DNA of 64,000 bases from Pseudomonas fluorescens (GCF_902497855.1 NZ_CABVHU010000022.1:45955-109954); one strand, 5' to 3'. Counted from the stretch's first letter, positions 33,715-43,593 are shown. Made by a program: numbers and translations. The notes: generated by a model from the letters alone, not told the origin.

Positions 33715-35104
33715 GTACTTCCTCGGTCAGCGTGCGCGCCTTGTTCAAGCGGAAATCCAGCAGCGCCTTCATCGCCTCGCTGATGTCATGCCGCGCATCC
33801 AAGCAGGGTTTGAGATATTCCTTCTCGATCCGGTACAGGCTGCAGAATGTCTTGGCGGTAAACTGCGCCGGGAGCGCCGTATCGGACAATATCCCGCCCT
33901 CGCCGATCACCTCGCCCGGCCCCATGCGCCCGGACTCGAACATGACGCCGCCACGGCTCAGCTCCACCGAGATCACGCCGGATTCGATGATCAACAGATG
34001 ATCGCTGACCTCACCTGCCGGCAGAATCAGTTCGCCGGCGCGGAAGGTTTGCAGTGTCATGTTCTGGCTGAAGGTTTCCTTCTCTTCCTGACGCAGGGTC
34101 GAGAAAATGTTCGAGGTGTCGAGCAATGCCCGTGGCCGTGACAGGTTGGCCGGTGCATTCGATTCGACGCTCGACAACAGGCTGACACCGGATGCATGCA
34201 AGTGCCGGAACGCCAGGTCGAACAGCTGATTGCGCACCATGCGTTTCTGATCCATCGACTCGACGAAACCGCTGATCTCGTATTCCATCCCGGTGCTGCT
34301 GGAGCTTTTCAACGAGACACTGGGCGCCGGTTTGCTCAGCAACTGGCGACAGCCCTGCATGGCCCGTTCCGGGGCTTCGATCACCGTGTTCGGACGGGCG
34401 TGGGGGCTCAGTTGCAAGCTGATCGAGACGCCGAAAATGTCGCTCGGGCGGCTGAAGTTGATGATCTTGGCCTTGGCCGCCAGCGAGTTGGGGATCACCG
34501 CCATGCTGCCCTGGACGGTTTGCAGGCGCGTGGCGCGCCAGTCGATGTCGGTGACCCGGCCTTCGGTGCCGTCGATGGAGATCCAGTCATCCAGTTGGTA
34601 GGGTTTGGTGGTGTTGAGGACGATCCCGGAGAACACGTCACTGAGGGTACTTTGCAGGGCCAGGCCGACGATGATCGCCAACGCACCGGACGTGGCCAGA
34701 ACGCCCTTGACCGGGAGTTCGAGCACGTAGGCCAGGGCGGCGATGATGGCGATCAGAAAGATCACCGCACCGAGCAGATCCTGCAATAACCGCCCGGTGT
34801 GCCCTACCCGCTGCATCATCACGGCGCCGATCAGCACCGTCAGGGTTCGCGCGGCGAACAGCCACCAACCGATCTGCAAACCGACCGCTGCCAGGTGCAG
34901 CGGGATATTGTCAGCCCAGGGCGCCGGCTCCAGCGGGTTCAAGCCTTCGTTGAACAGCACGACGCTGAACAGCGAGAAAATCACCAGCCGCACCACCAGT
35001 TTCCAGTGGCTGCCATTGGCACTGATCAACCGCCACAGGCCGAGATCGATCAGGATCAGGACCAGGGCGCAGAGCAAGGGGTGATCGGTGAGCAGGGACA
35101 GCAT
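33662..35104 (-). CDS. MscS-family mechanosensitive channel with a cyclic-nucleotide-binding-like domain
   Basis: A 480-residue inner-membrane channel. Four to five N-terminal helices, then the MscS pore helix and beta domain (LATSGALAIIVGLALQSTLSD; TTKPYQLDDWISIDGTEGRVTDIDWRATRL in parts), and a C-terminal CAP/cNMP-like domain (about 345-455; FRAGELILPAGEVSDHLLIIESG). The phosphate-binding cassette reads GEGGILSDTALPAQFTA and lacks the usual Arg, so nucleotide binding is doubtful. GGAG precedes ATG 35104. It is monocistronic. Confidence 0.9.
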   Translation of the reverse strand: MLSLLTDHPLLCALVLILIDLGLWRLISANGSHWKLVVRLVIFSLFSVVLFNEGLNPLEPAPWADNIPLHLAAVGLQIGWWLFAARTLTVLIGAVMMQRVGHTGRLLQDLLGAVIFLIAIIAALAYVLELPVKGVLATSGALAIIVGLALQSTLSDVFSGIVLNTTKPYQLDDWISIDGTEGRVTDIDWRATRLQTVQGSMAVIPNSLAAKAKIINFSRPSDIFGVSISLQLSPHARPNTVIEAPERAMQGCRQLLSKPAPSVSLKSSSSTGMEYEISGFVESMDQKRMVRNQLFDLAFRHLHASGVSLLSSVESNAPANLSRPRALLDTSNIFSTLRQEEKETFSQNMTLQTFRAGELILPAGEVSDHLLIIESGVISVELSRGGVMFESGRMGPGEVIGEGGILSDTALPAQFTAKTFCSLYRIEKEYLKPCLDARHDISEAMKALLDFRLNKARTLTEEVPKVVAKKGFLQWLRNRT

Positions 35105-35175
35105 CGAGCGACTCCAGACACGTGCGGATGGGCACAGTGTAGGAGCAAACGCGGGCTCGAGAACAATACAAAAAC

Positions 35176-35267
35176 CTGTAGGAGCCGGCTTGCTGGCGAT
35201 GGCGGTCTGTCAGTCACTGAATCGGTGACTGCTCTACCGCTATCGCCAGCAAGCCGGCTCCTACAGA
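35176..35267. repeat. REPIN-type inverted REP pair
   Basis: Inverted copies of TGTAGGAGCCGGCTTGCTGG surround a spacer with its own palindrome. It lies between the MscS-like gene and ycaC. Confidence 0.85.
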
Positions 35268-35286
35268 GGGCGATGTGTGTCAGGGG

Positions 35287-35913
35287 TTACTTGCTGTTGG
35301 TCAGCGCGTTGTAGCTGGTAAACAGGTTGCGATAGTCCGGGATGTGGTTGGAGAACAAGGTGCCCAGGCCTTCCACGTCGTTGCGCCAGTCGCGATGCAG
35401 CTCGCAGGCCAGGCCGAACCAGGTCATCAGTTGCGCACCGGAGGACGACATGCGGTCCCAGGCCGATTGACGGGTCAGTTCGTTGAAGGTGCCGGAAGCA
35501 TCGGTCACCACAAACACATCGAAGCCTTCGGCCAATGCCGAGAGCGCCGGGAACGCCACGCACACCTCGGTCACTACGCCCGCGATGATCAGTTGTTTCT
35601 TGCCGGTGGCCTTGATCGCCTTGACGAAGTCTTCGTTGTCCCAAGCATTGATCTGGCCAGGACGGGCGATGTACGGCGCGTCCGGGAACAGCGCCTCGAG
35701 CTCGGGCACCAGCGGACCGTTGGGGCCGGTTTCGAAACTGGTGGTGAGGATGGTCGGCAACTTGAAGTACTTGGCCAGGTCCGCCAGGGCCAGCACGTTG
35801 TTCTTGAAACGGTCCGGTTCGATGTCGCGCACCAGAGACAGCAGGCCCGCCTGATGATCCACCAACAGAACGGCGGCGTTATCCTTGTCGAGACGTTTGT
35901 AAGAAGTAGTCAT
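35287..35913 (-). CDS. ycaC: Isochorismatase-family hydrolase YcaC
   Basis: A 208-residue cysteine hydrolase. Catalytic residues of the family are visible: Asp in LLVDHQAGLL (D20), Lys in AIKATGKKQLI and Cys in AGVVTEVCVAFPA. YcaC-like proteins form octamers and their substrate is unknown. ATG 35913 follows a purine-rich stretch. It has no clear operon partner; pirin lies 125 bases upstream in the same direction. Confidence 0.88.
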   Translation of the reverse strand: MTTSYKRLDKDNAAVLLVDHQAGLLSLVRDIEPDRFKNNVLALADLAKYFKLPTILTTSFETGPNGPLVPELEALFPDAPYIARPGQINAWDNEDFVKAIKATGKKQLIIAGVVTEVCVAFPALSALAEGFDVFVVTDASGTFNELTRQSAWDRMSSSGAQLMTWFGLACELHRDWRNDVEGLGTLFSNHIPDYRNLFTSYNALTNSK

Positions 35914-36038
35914 GGCAATTCCTCGCTTTTAATCGATGCCGAACGGTGCCGGCGTGAGTGAACTCTGTTTTTTCGTCAAACGCGGCCAGACAAGCGTAGT
36001 CATCCACGCCTGGCACGCCACAGCGCTGTTGCGTTGAA

Positions 36039-36905
36039 TCAACCGCTCATCCGACCGAAACGGCCCGATTGGAAGTCGGCAAAGGCTTGATGGATTTCCT
36101 GCTCGGTGTTCATCACGAATGGACCGTGACCGACGATCGGCTCGTCGATCGGTTCGCCGCTGAGCAGCAACACCACGGCGTCGTTGTTGGCTTCCAGGCT
36201 GAGCTGATGGCCGTCGCGCTCGAACAGCGCCAACTGCCCTTCCCGCACCGGCTCCCGACCGTTGACCTGAACCGTGCCGCGCAGCACCACCACGGCGGTG
36301 TTGCGCCCTTCGTGCAGGTCCAGGGTCAGCCGCTTGCCGGCGTTCAAGCGCAGGTCCCAGACATCGATCGGCGTGAAGGTCCGCGCCGGGCCGGTTTGGC
36401 CGTCGAACTCACCGGCGATCAGGCGCAGGCTGCCGGCGTCGTCCTTGAGCGCAATGCTCGGGATGTCACCATCGAGAATCGTCTGGTATCCGGCGTCGGC
36501 CATTTTGTTCCTGGCCGGCAGGTTGACCCACAGTTGCACCATTTCCAGGGTGCCGCCGCTCTTGGCGAAGCCTTCGGAGTGGAATTCTTCGTGGAGAATC
36601 CCCGACGCCGCGGTCATCCACTGCACGTCGCCTGGGCCGATCTTGCCGCCGCTGCCGGTGGAATCGCGGTGCTCCAGTTCGCCCTTGTAAACGATAGTCA
36701 CGGTTTCGAAGCCGCGGTGCGGATGCTGACCAACGCCACGACGTTCGGTGGTCGGGGTGAAATCAGCGGGGCCGGCGTGATCGAGCAGCAAAAACGGGCT
36801 GATGTGTTTGCCCAGGTTGTCGTAGGAAAACAGCGTACGAACCGGAAAGCCGTCGCCGACCCAATGGGTACGTGGGCTGGTGTAGATACCGATGATGTTT
36901 TTCAT
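36039..36905 (-). CDS. Pirin-family protein
   Basis: A 288-residue bicupin. The N-terminal metal site is HPHRGFETVTIVYKGELEHRDS (in parts HPHRGFETVT and GELEHRD), with the three His and Glu typical of pirin and of its quercetinase activity. ATG 36905 has GGAGAGG right in front; the open frame to 36980 would only add residues from the promoter region. It is divergent from a LysR gene 106 bases away, the common pirin arrangement, so that regulator probably controls it. Confidence 0.92.
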   Translation of the reverse strand: MKNIIGIYTSPRTHWVGDGFPVRTLFSYDNLGKHISPFLLLDHAGPADFTPTTERRGVGQHPHRGFETVTIVYKGELEHRDSTGSGGKIGPGDVQWMTAASGILHEEFHSEGFAKSGGTLEMVQLWVNLPARNKMADAGYQTILDGDIPSIALKDDAGSLRLIAGEFDGQTGPARTFTPIDVWDLRLNAGKRLTLDLHEGRNTAVVVLRGTVQVNGREPVREGQLALFERDGHQLSLEANNDAVVLLLSGEPIDEPIVGHGPFVMNTEQEIHQAFADFQSGRFGRMSG

Positions 36906-37011
36906 CCTGCCTCTCCAATTCTGTTGTGTGACGCGATGGACAAAGCTTAAAACCGCAGCCTTTGATGCACTAGACTGCAAAAATCGGCTTTAGCGTTCTA
37001 TATGGAGAACG

Positions 37012-37920
37012 ATGGTGGAAGACCTCAACACCCTCTACTACTTCACCCAAGTGGTGGAACACGGCGGTTTCGCCCCGGCCGGACGGGCGCTGGACATGCC
37101 CAAGTCCAAGCTCAGCCGGCGCATCGCCGAGCTCGAAGAGCGCCTCGGCGTGCGCCTGCTGCACCGCACCAGCCGGCATTGTTCGCTGACCGAAATCGGC
37201 CAGGCCTATTACCAGCGCTGCCTGGCCATGCGCGTGGAAGCGGAAAGCGCCGCCGAACTGATCGAACGCAACCGCTCCGAACCCCAGGGGCTGGTGCGCA
37301 TCAGTTGTCCCACCGCCCTGCTCAATGCCTGGGTCGGGCCGATGCTGACCCGCTACATGCTCAAGTACCCTCTGGTGGAGTTGTTTATCGAGAGCACCAA
37401 CCGCCGGGTCGACCTGATCCACGAAGGTTTCGACATCGCCCTGCGGGTGCGCTTTCCGCCGCTGGAAAACACCGACATGGTGATGAAGGTATTGGGCAAC
37501 AGCACCCAGAGCCTGGTGGGTAGCCCGGCGTTTTGCGAACGCCTGTCGGCACCCGCGGCCCCGGCCGACCTCAGCGGTTTGCCGAGCCTGCATTGGGGTG
37601 GGGCGCAGCGTGAATATCAGTGGGAACTGTTCGGCGCCGATGGCGCCAGCGCGGTGATCCGACACGCGCCGCGCATGGTCACCGACGACCTGTTGGCGCT
37701 GCGTCACGCGGTGCTGGCGGGGATCGGCATCGCCCACCTGCCCAACGTGGTGGTGCGCGAAGACATCGCCGCCGGACGCCTGGTGGAACTGGTGCCGGGC
37801 TGGGCCCCCAAGAGCGGGATCGTGCACGCGATATTCCCGTCACGCCGCGGGTTGCTGCCGTCGGTGCGGACGTTGATCGACTTTTTGGGGGAGGAGTTCA
37901 GCCGTAGCGATATTGCCTAG
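37012..37920 (+). CDS. LysR-family transcriptional regulator
   Basis: A 302-residue regulator: N-terminal winged helix (LYYFTQVVEHGGFAPAGRALDMPKSKLSRRIAELEERLG, seen as FTQVVEHGGFAPAGRAL and KSKLSRRIAELE) and a periplasmic-binding-protein-like effector domain. GGAG lies 6 bases before ATG 37012. It is divergent from pirin and likely acts on the shared 106-base promoter region. Confidence 0.92.
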   Translation: MVEDLNTLYYFTQVVEHGGFAPAGRALDMPKSKLSRRIAELEERLGVRLLHRTSRHCSLTEIGQAYYQRCLAMRVEAESAAELIERNRSEPQGLVRISCPTALLNAWVGPMLTRYMLKYPLVELFIESTNRRVDLIHEGFDIALRVRFPPLENTDMVMKVLGNSTQSLVGSPAFCERLSAPAAPADLSGLPSLHWGGAQREYQWELFGADGASAVIRHAPRMVTDDLLALRHAVLAGIGIAHLPNVVVREDIAAGRLVELVPGWAPKSGIVHAIFPSRRGLLPSVRTLIDFLGEEFSRSDIA

Positions 37921-38060
37921 GGCGGCGGGAGGGGGGTTAAGATCCGTAGAGGTTGATTCGTGACTTGCGGTAAACATTGCTTTGCCGATCCAGCGGTTTT
38001 TCTCAAGGATGCAGCCGGGGATACTCCTGTCCATTCCCACTGCAACCCCTGGAGTCATTG

Positions 38061-38864
38061 ATGTCTATTCCCGCATTCGGTCTGGGTACGTTTCGCTTGC
38101 AAGGCCAGGTGGTCATCGATTCGGTGAGCACTGGCCTGGAGCTCGGTTATCGGGCCATCGATACCGCGCAAATCTACGAGAACGAAGCCGAGGTCGGCCA
38201 AGCCATCGCCGCCAGCGGCATTGCCCGTGAACACCTGTTCATCACCAGCAAGATCTGGGTCGCCAATTTCGCCAAGGAACGCCTGATCGACAGCCTCAAG
38301 CAAAGCCTGGAAAAACTGCAGACCGACTACCTGGACCTGACCCTGATCCACTGGCCGTCGCCGGAAGACCAGGTGCCTGTGGAAGAGTTCATGGGCGCCC
38401 TGCTCGAAACCAAAAAACTCGGCCTGACCCGGCAGATCGGCGTGTCCAACTTCACCGTCGACCTGATGAAGCAGGCGATCGCCGCCGTCGGTGCCGAGAA
38501 CATCGCCACCAACCAGATCGAACTGCACCCGTACCTGCAAAACCGCAAGGTCGTCGAGTTCGCGCAAAGCCAGGGTATCCGGATCACCTCGTACATGACC
38601 CTGGCCTACGGTGAAGTCCTCAAGGACCCGGTCATCCGGCAGATCGCCGATCGACTGCAGGCGACACCGGCCCAGGTCGCCCTGGCCTGGGCCGTGCAAA
38701 TGGGTTACGCCGTGATTCCCTCGTCCACCAAACGGGCCAATCTGGCGAGCAATCTGAAAGCCAGTGCGATGAAATTGAGCGACGCCGACATGGCCTTGAT
38801 CGCTGGCCTGGATCGCGGCCAACGGTTGACCAGTCCCAAGGGCATTGCCCCGAATTGGGATTGA
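38061..38864 (+). CDS. dkgB: Aldo-keto reductase, 2,5-diketo-D-gluconate reductase B type
   Basis: A 267-residue NADPH-dependent reductase of aldehydes, methylglyoxal and 2,5-diketogluconate. The catalytic tetrad is seen in DTAQIYENE (Asp and Tyr), TSKIW (Lys) and LIHWPSP (His), and the coenzyme motif is IPSSTKRANL. Sequence such as IPAFGLGTFRL and GAENIATNQIELHPYLQNRKVV is very close to what I know of E. coli DkgB. The frame opens at 37977, but ATG 38061 has GGAG at 7 bases. It is convergent with the EvgS-like gene. Confidence 0.93.
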   Translation: MSIPAFGLGTFRLQGQVVIDSVSTGLELGYRAIDTAQIYENEAEVGQAIAASGIAREHLFITSKIWVANFAKERLIDSLKQSLEKLQTDYLDLTLIHWPSPEDQVPVEEFMGALLETKKLGLTRQIGVSNFTVDLMKQAIAAVGAENIATNQIELHPYLQNRKVVEFAQSQGIRITSYMTLAYGEVLKDPVIRQIADRLQATPAQVALAWAVQMGYAVIPSSTKRANLASNLKASAMKLSDADMALIAGLDRGQRLTSPKGIAPNWD

Positions 38865-38867
38865 ACG

Positions 38868-41800
38868 TCAGCCCTGTGCAAGACGTTGATCCAGGCGCGT
38901 CATGGCCTGTTGCAACTGATCGACCGCCTCGTCGATCAGTGCCGCGCGGCCCTCGCCACAGGCCCGTTCCAGTTGCTCGCAGCACTGGATCAGGCTGGCC
39001 GCGCGAACCATCAGCGCGCCGCCCTTGATCCGGTGCGCCAGTATCGGCAAGTTGTGGAGATTGTTACTGGCGTGCAACTGCAGTAGAAGCTCGCGATCAG
39101 CGCGGTTGGCCACCGCCAGATCGCGCAGCAATTGTTCGATCAGCTCACGGTCTTCACCGACGTAGTGCTCCAGGCCGCTCAGGTCGATCTCGGTCGTGGC
39201 AGGGGCTGCGATCACACTGGGCAATTCGTCGGCAAATCTCGAGGCCAGCCAGGCACTCAGATCCGCCAGCCGGATGGGTTTGAACAGGCAGTCGTCCATC
39301 CCCGCTTCAACGCAACGGATCTTTTCCTCGGGCTGCGCGTTGGCGGTAAACCCCAGAATCAGCGTCGGTTGCAATCCCTGGGTCCGCTCGTCATCGCGTA
39401 TCGCTCCCGCCAGTTCATAACCACTGATCACGGGCATGTTGCAGTCGGTAATGATCAGGTCGAACTCATGTTCGCGCCATCGCGCCAAGCCGCGCTCGCC
39501 GTCCTCGGCCGCGAGCACCTGGTGGCCGAGGACGCTCAGCTGCCGTGACAGCAACAATCGATTGGCCGGGTAATCGTCCACCACCAGGATCACCAGCGCC
39601 CGGGTGGGCACCTGAACTTCGGCGGGCAACTCGCGCGAAGGCAACGGTTGCAAAGCCACCAGCTCAAGGCTGACGTCGATCCGGGTGCCCTCCCCCAGAA
39701 CGCTGGCGAGCTGCAAGCGACCGCCCATCATTTCACACAAGGAGCGGCTGATCACCAATCCCAGGCCGGAACCGTTGCGGCCGGACTGCTGGCTGTTGCC
39801 GCCCTGAACGAACGGACTGAACAACCGCTGCCGATCCACGGTGCCGATGCCGATACCGCTGTCTTCAATACACACACTGACCGCCAGATGCCCCGACCGG
39901 GCAGGCTCGACCCGCAGCGTCAGGCTCACTTCACCTTTATGGGTGAACTTGATGGCATTGCTCAACAGATTGGACAGCACCTGCTTGAAGCGCGTGGGGT
40001 CGATCAACACGTCGCAGTCGCTGTTCCGGTCCAGATCGACGCGCCACGCCAGGTGCTTCTGGCGTGCCAGGCCCTCGAAAACCCGACACACCGATTCCAC
40101 CAGCGTGCGCAGGTTGGCGCGGTCAGGAGCCAGCGACAAATGCCCGGATTCGATGCGGGCGATGTCCAGGATGTCGCCGATCAACGCCAGCAACTGTTGC
40201 CCGGCAGTCGATGCCACTTCAATCGCGGCACGGTCGGCAACGCCCTCCTGCGCCTGCTTCTGCGCCAATTCGAGCATGCCGATCAGAGCGTTCATCGGCG
40301 TGCGGATCTCATGGCTCATGGTTGCCAGAAACGTGGTCTTGGCCCGATTGGCCTCGTCGGCGGCGTCCTTGGCGTCCTGCAGTTGCCTGAGCAACAGCTG
40401 GCGCTGGCGGATCTGCCGGCGCTGATAACCGATCCAGACCAGGGCGAGCACCAGCAAGGCGCCAGCGCCGGCAAATGCCTGGAAAATGGCCTGGCGATGA
40501 CGCAGCCAGAAGCTTTGCTCCACCATCAGATCATTGCGCCAATAGAGGGTCAGGTCATCGATTTCTTCGGGCGCGATGCTGAGCAGCGCCTTGTCCAGGA
40601 TCGAATGCAGCTCAACCGCGTCGCGACTGGTGGCCAGGGTACTGCGGGCCGGATCGGTACCGACGGTGCTGGTCACCCGCAGCTGATCCCGGTAGCGCCG
40701 GGAAATCATGTAGCGGGCAGCGATCAACGAGTTGATGGCGCCGTCAGCCTTGCCCCGGGCGACCATGTCCATCGCATCCGCGGTCAAGGGTGCATTGACC
40801 AGCCTGATCTGCGGGAAATGCTGACGAATGAATTCACCGGCACTGTTGCCCTGGGTGACCGCCAGGGTTTTGCCGGCCATTTCATCCAGGGTCGTGGGAT
40901 TGTTCGGCCCCGAGCGAGTCACCAGCACATTCGGGCTGGTGAGGAATGGGCGAGTGAAGCGCAACCCGGCCTCACGTTCGATACTGGGGCTGATCCCCGC
41001 CACCAGATCGACCTTTCCGGTCTTGAGCGACTCCAACATGTCGGCGATTGATCTGGCGGGCCGTATATCGAACTGCAAGCCGGTGCGCAGACTGATTTTG
41101 TCCAGTACGTCAGCACTGATGCCGCGGAACTTGCCATCGCTGTCGATAAACGAAATCGGCAGGATGTTTTCGTTCATTGCCACGCTTGCACGGGGATGTC
41201 GATCGAGCCAACGCTGCTCGGCCTCGCTCAATTGCAGCGCTTGCGTACCTGGCATGGAAGGCCCGTTGGCGCCCCATCGACGCAGGATATTCATTTGTTC
41301 ATTGGTGCTCACCGCCGCAAGCGCGCTGTTGACGATGCGATGCAAGGGTTGATTGTCGCGGCTCATCGCAAACGCAAAGCGACCGGACTCCATGGACGAA
41401 AAATCGGCCAACTGCACGTTGTTGAGATAGTTCTTGCTGATCAGGTAATGGGCGCTGATCGCATCGCCCAGATAGACGTCCGCTTGCCCGAACGCTACGG
41501 CCCCCACGGCACTCAGGGTAGAGGGAAACAATTGGACGCTGGCCAGGGGATAAAACGCCTGCACCCTGTGTTCAGGCAAATAGTGGTACAGCGTCGCCAG
41601 CCGTTTGCCAGCCAGGTCCGGGGTCAGCGGCGGCGAAGACGCTGTGCGTGTCACCAGCACCGGTTGGTCGACGGCATAGGCACTGGACATGCGCAGCTCA
41701 GTGTTTTGGGCCTCATAACTGTTGGCCGTGCCGAGCAAGTCCGCGGCACCTTGCTTGATTGCCCGCACCGCGTCCTCTCGCGATGGGTAGCGTTGAACGT

Positions 41801-42101
41801 CGATCGCTACGTTCAGGAGCTGCTGCAGCAGACCGGCATAGTCAGCCGTCAATCCCTCGTAGTCAGTGCCCGTGGTCGTGATGTCGAAGGGGGGATAATC
41901 CGGTGCGGAGACGGCGAGCACCAATCGGCCCTTTTGCCGCAGCCAGCGCGAATCGGTCTCTGACAGTTTGACGGCAGGCCCCTCGGCACTGGAGCGACCC
42001 AGCAACGTCAGAGTCTGCGGCTGCGCGCAGACACTCGATGCCCAGAGACACCCCGATAGCAGGAGGGCTGTCAGGCTGCACCAACGCCGCAAGATGCTCA
42101 T
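38868..42101 (-). CDS. EvgS/BvgS-like hybrid sensor kinase
   Basis: A 1077-residue inner-membrane unorthodox kinase. Signal peptide, two tandem SBP_bac_3 Venus-flytrap domains (about 50-270 and 290-510), one TM (about 537-558), HisKA with FLATMSHEIRTPMNALIGML (His near 594), HATPase, receiver with DLIITDCNMPVISGYEL (Asp near 884) and HPt with LAHRIKGGALM (His near 1023). The layout is that of EvgS and BvgS, which sense through the flytrap domains. It starts directly after the regulator stop (TGA then ATG), so the two are coupled. The signal is unknown. Confidence 0.93.
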   Translation of the reverse strand: MSILRRWCSLTALLLSGCLWASSVCAQPQTLTLLGRSSAEGPAVKLSETDSRWLRQKGRLVLAVSAPDYPPFDITTTGTDYEGLTADYAGLLQQLLNVAIDVQRYPSREDAVRAIKQGAADLLGTANSYEAQNTELRMSSAYAVDQPVLVTRTASSPPLTPDLAGKRLATLYHYLPEHRVQAFYPLASVQLFPSTLSAVGAVAFGQADVYLGDAISAHYLISKNYLNNVQLADFSSMESGRFAFAMSRDNQPLHRIVNSALAAVSTNEQMNILRRWGANGPSMPGTQALQLSEAEQRWLDRHPRASVAMNENILPISFIDSDGKFRGISADVLDKISLRTGLQFDIRPARSIADMLESLKTGKVDLVAGISPSIEREAGLRFTRPFLTSPNVLVTRSGPNNPTTLDEMAGKTLAVTQGNSAGEFIRQHFPQIRLVNAPLTADAMDMVARGKADGAINSLIAARYMISRRYRDQLRVTSTVGTDPARSTLATSRDAVELHSILDKALLSIAPEEIDDLTLYWRNDLMVEQSFWLRHRQAIFQAFAGAGALLVLALVWIGYQRRQIRQRQLLLRQLQDAKDAADEANRAKTTFLATMSHEIRTPMNALIGMLELAQKQAQEGVADRAAIEVASTAGQQLLALIGDILDIARIESGHLSLAPDRANLRTLVESVCRVFEGLARQKHLAWRVDLDRNSDCDVLIDPTRFKQVLSNLLSNAIKFTHKGEVSLTLRVEPARSGHLAVSVCIEDSGIGIGTVDRQRLFSPFVQGGNSQQSGRNGSGLGLVISRSLCEMMGGRLQLASVLGEGTRIDVSLELVALQPLPSRELPAEVQVPTRALVILVVDDYPANRLLLSRQLSVLGHQVLAAEDGERGLARWREHEFDLIITDCNMPVISGYELAGAIRDDERTQGLQPTLILGFTANAQPEEKIRCVEAGMDDCLFKPIRLADLSAWLASRFADELPSVIAAPATTEIDLSGLEHYVGEDRELIEQLLRDLAVANRADRELLLQLHASNNLHNLPILAHRIKGGALMVRAASLIQCCEQLERACGEGRAALIDEAVDQLQQAMTRLDQRLAQG

Positions 42102-42737
42102 TCAGATAAGATGATTGCGCAGGGCGAAATCCCTCAGGTGCACCGGGGATTGCACATTGAGTTTTTCTATTGTCCGGGTCTTGTAGGTGCTGACCGTCTT
42201 GTGGCTCAAATTCATGATTTCGGCGATGGCCTTGTTGCTCATGCCATGGGCCAGATACTGAAAGATCGTCAACTCCCGGTCGGAGAGTTTGTCGATCAAC
42301 TCTTTTTCGCTGCGTTGCAAGCTGTTGAGCGACACCGAGCTCGAAGGCAGCCTGGCGAAATAACTATAACCGGCCATGACCGCCTGCACGGCCTTGTGCA
42401 GATGTTCCAGATCATTGGCCTTGGACACATACGCCGAAGCACCGGCACGCATGCAACGGTCCTGATAAAACAGGCCTTCCAGGGAGGTAAACACCACGAC
42501 CCGGCACGACACTTCACCGGACTGGATCCGTGCCAGCACCTCAAGCCCGTCCAGCGAGGGCATGATCAGATCCTGCACCACCAGATCAGGTTTATGTTCG
42601 CGGATCATCGACAAGACCTCGTTACCGCTGGACACCTCGTAGATCTGTTTGAACCCCTCCTGTCTGAGCAAGATTTTCACTGCAGCGCGAACCACCGGAT
42701 GATCGTCCGCTATCAGCGCTGACTTCGCTGACTTCAT
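42102..42737 (-). CDS. LuxR/NarL-family response regulator (EvgA/BvgA-like)
   Basis: A 211-residue regulator. The receiver has DDHP (11-14) and phosphoacceptor D56 (LVVQDLIMPSLDG). The C-terminal helix-turn-helix is LSDRELTIFQYLAHGMSNKAIAEIMNLS followed by KTVSTYKTRTIEKLNV. GGGAG precedes ATG 42737; the frame is open to 42773. It should receive phosphate from the HPt domain of the adjacent kinase. Confidence 0.92.
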   Translation of the reverse strand: MKSAKSALIADDHPVVRAAVKILLRQEGFKQIYEVSSGNEVLSMIREHKPDLVVQDLIMPSLDGLEVLARIQSGEVSCRVVVFTSLEGLFYQDRCMRAGASAYVSKANDLEHLHKAVQAVMAGYSYFARLPSSSVSLNSLQRSEKELIDKLSDRELTIFQYLAHGMSNKAIAEIMNLSHKTVSTYKTRTIEKLNVQSPVHLRDFALRNHLI

Positions 42738-42846
42738 GGCAACTCCCTGTGCAAAGGCACTACGAACGGGCAATCAATGCCCTTGGGCCAGGCCCGGGTT
42801 AACACAACGGCTGCGCAGAGACTGTTGCATGGAATTTCGGGTGAAT

Positions 42847-43260
42847 CTACCTGACAGAAATGACAGTGCCGACCAACGGTAGTGAGCGATCAATGAGCGT
42901 CATCATCCTTTCTATGGTCGCCAGATCGGGCAGCGAAGCATGGCTCACTTGAACCTTCTGCTGCCCGCAGGCCGGGATCGGCGGCAGATGCGCCTGTTGA
43001 CCGTCGTAGATCAGGGCATAATCGACCTGCGGGTTATCGAGGAAAAAATCGAGCAGGTCCAACGCGCCGCCGGCCAACGAGGCATGGATGACCACCAGAT
43101 CGAATGGCGTGGCACTGTATTCGACCAGCGTCAGCAGCTCCGCCAGGTTTTGCACCGGCGCCACCCGGTAATAGCCGAGCCGGTTGAACAGGCGCTCGAT
43201 TCTCATCCGCTGAAAATGTTGCTCATCGGCAATCAGGATACGTAACGCTTGGTTCGACAA
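42847..43260 (-). CDS. Pseudo-receiver-domain protein
   Basis: About 137 residues forming one receiver-like fold: LRILIADEQHFQRMRIERLFNRLGYY at the start, then FDLVVIHASLAGGALDLLDFFL. The residue aligned with the phosphoacceptor Asp is His, and I see no conserved Lys, so it is unlikely to be phosphorylated in the usual way. It lies 109 bases upstream of the EvgA-like gene in the same direction and may belong to its pathway. The start is uncertain: I chose TTG 43260 just before the fold; the frame also opens at TTG 43296. Confidence 0.65.
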   Translation of the reverse strand: MSNQALRILIADEQHFQRMRIERLFNRLGYYRVAPVQNLAELLTLVEYSATPFDLVVIHASLAGGALDLLDFFLDNPQVDYALIYDGQQAHLPPIPACGQQKVQVSHASLPDLATIERMMTLIDRSLPLVGTVISVR

Positions 43261-43469
43261 CGGAGGCCCCCGGCAGGGTGTTTCGTGAGGGCACAAGGCT
43301 ACGGAAGAGCGGACAAGCTTTCTGTAGGACTATTCCGAAAATCGGGAGCGTCTGATCTGGTGTCGGGTAGGGATGTCGGGTGGCGAGTGAGTAAATGCTG
43401 CACTGGGGGTGGGGGAATTGCGAGGTTCGTAAGGTAGGGGCTGGGTGCAGAATTTGTATTGTTCTTTCG

Positions 43470-43573
43470 GGCCTCTTCGCGGGCAAGCCCGCTCCCACAG
43501 GGGATCCCGGTCGTACACAAAATTTGTGTTCACTGGTGATCCAGTGTGGGAGCGGGCTTGCTCGCGAAGGCGG
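43470..43573. repeat. REP pair at the left edge of the T6SS cargo island
   Basis: Left arm CTCTTCGCGGGCAAGCCCGC and right arm GGGAGCGGGCTTGCTCGCGA with an inner GTACAC/GTGTTCAC spacer. The same arrangement precedes the intact pvdA 3' end (49048-49162), so the element is part of the duplicated segment. DNA between 43297 and 43469 shows no feature I can support. Confidence 0.8.
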
Positions 43574-43593
43574 CTTGATAGGCGCTACATATT

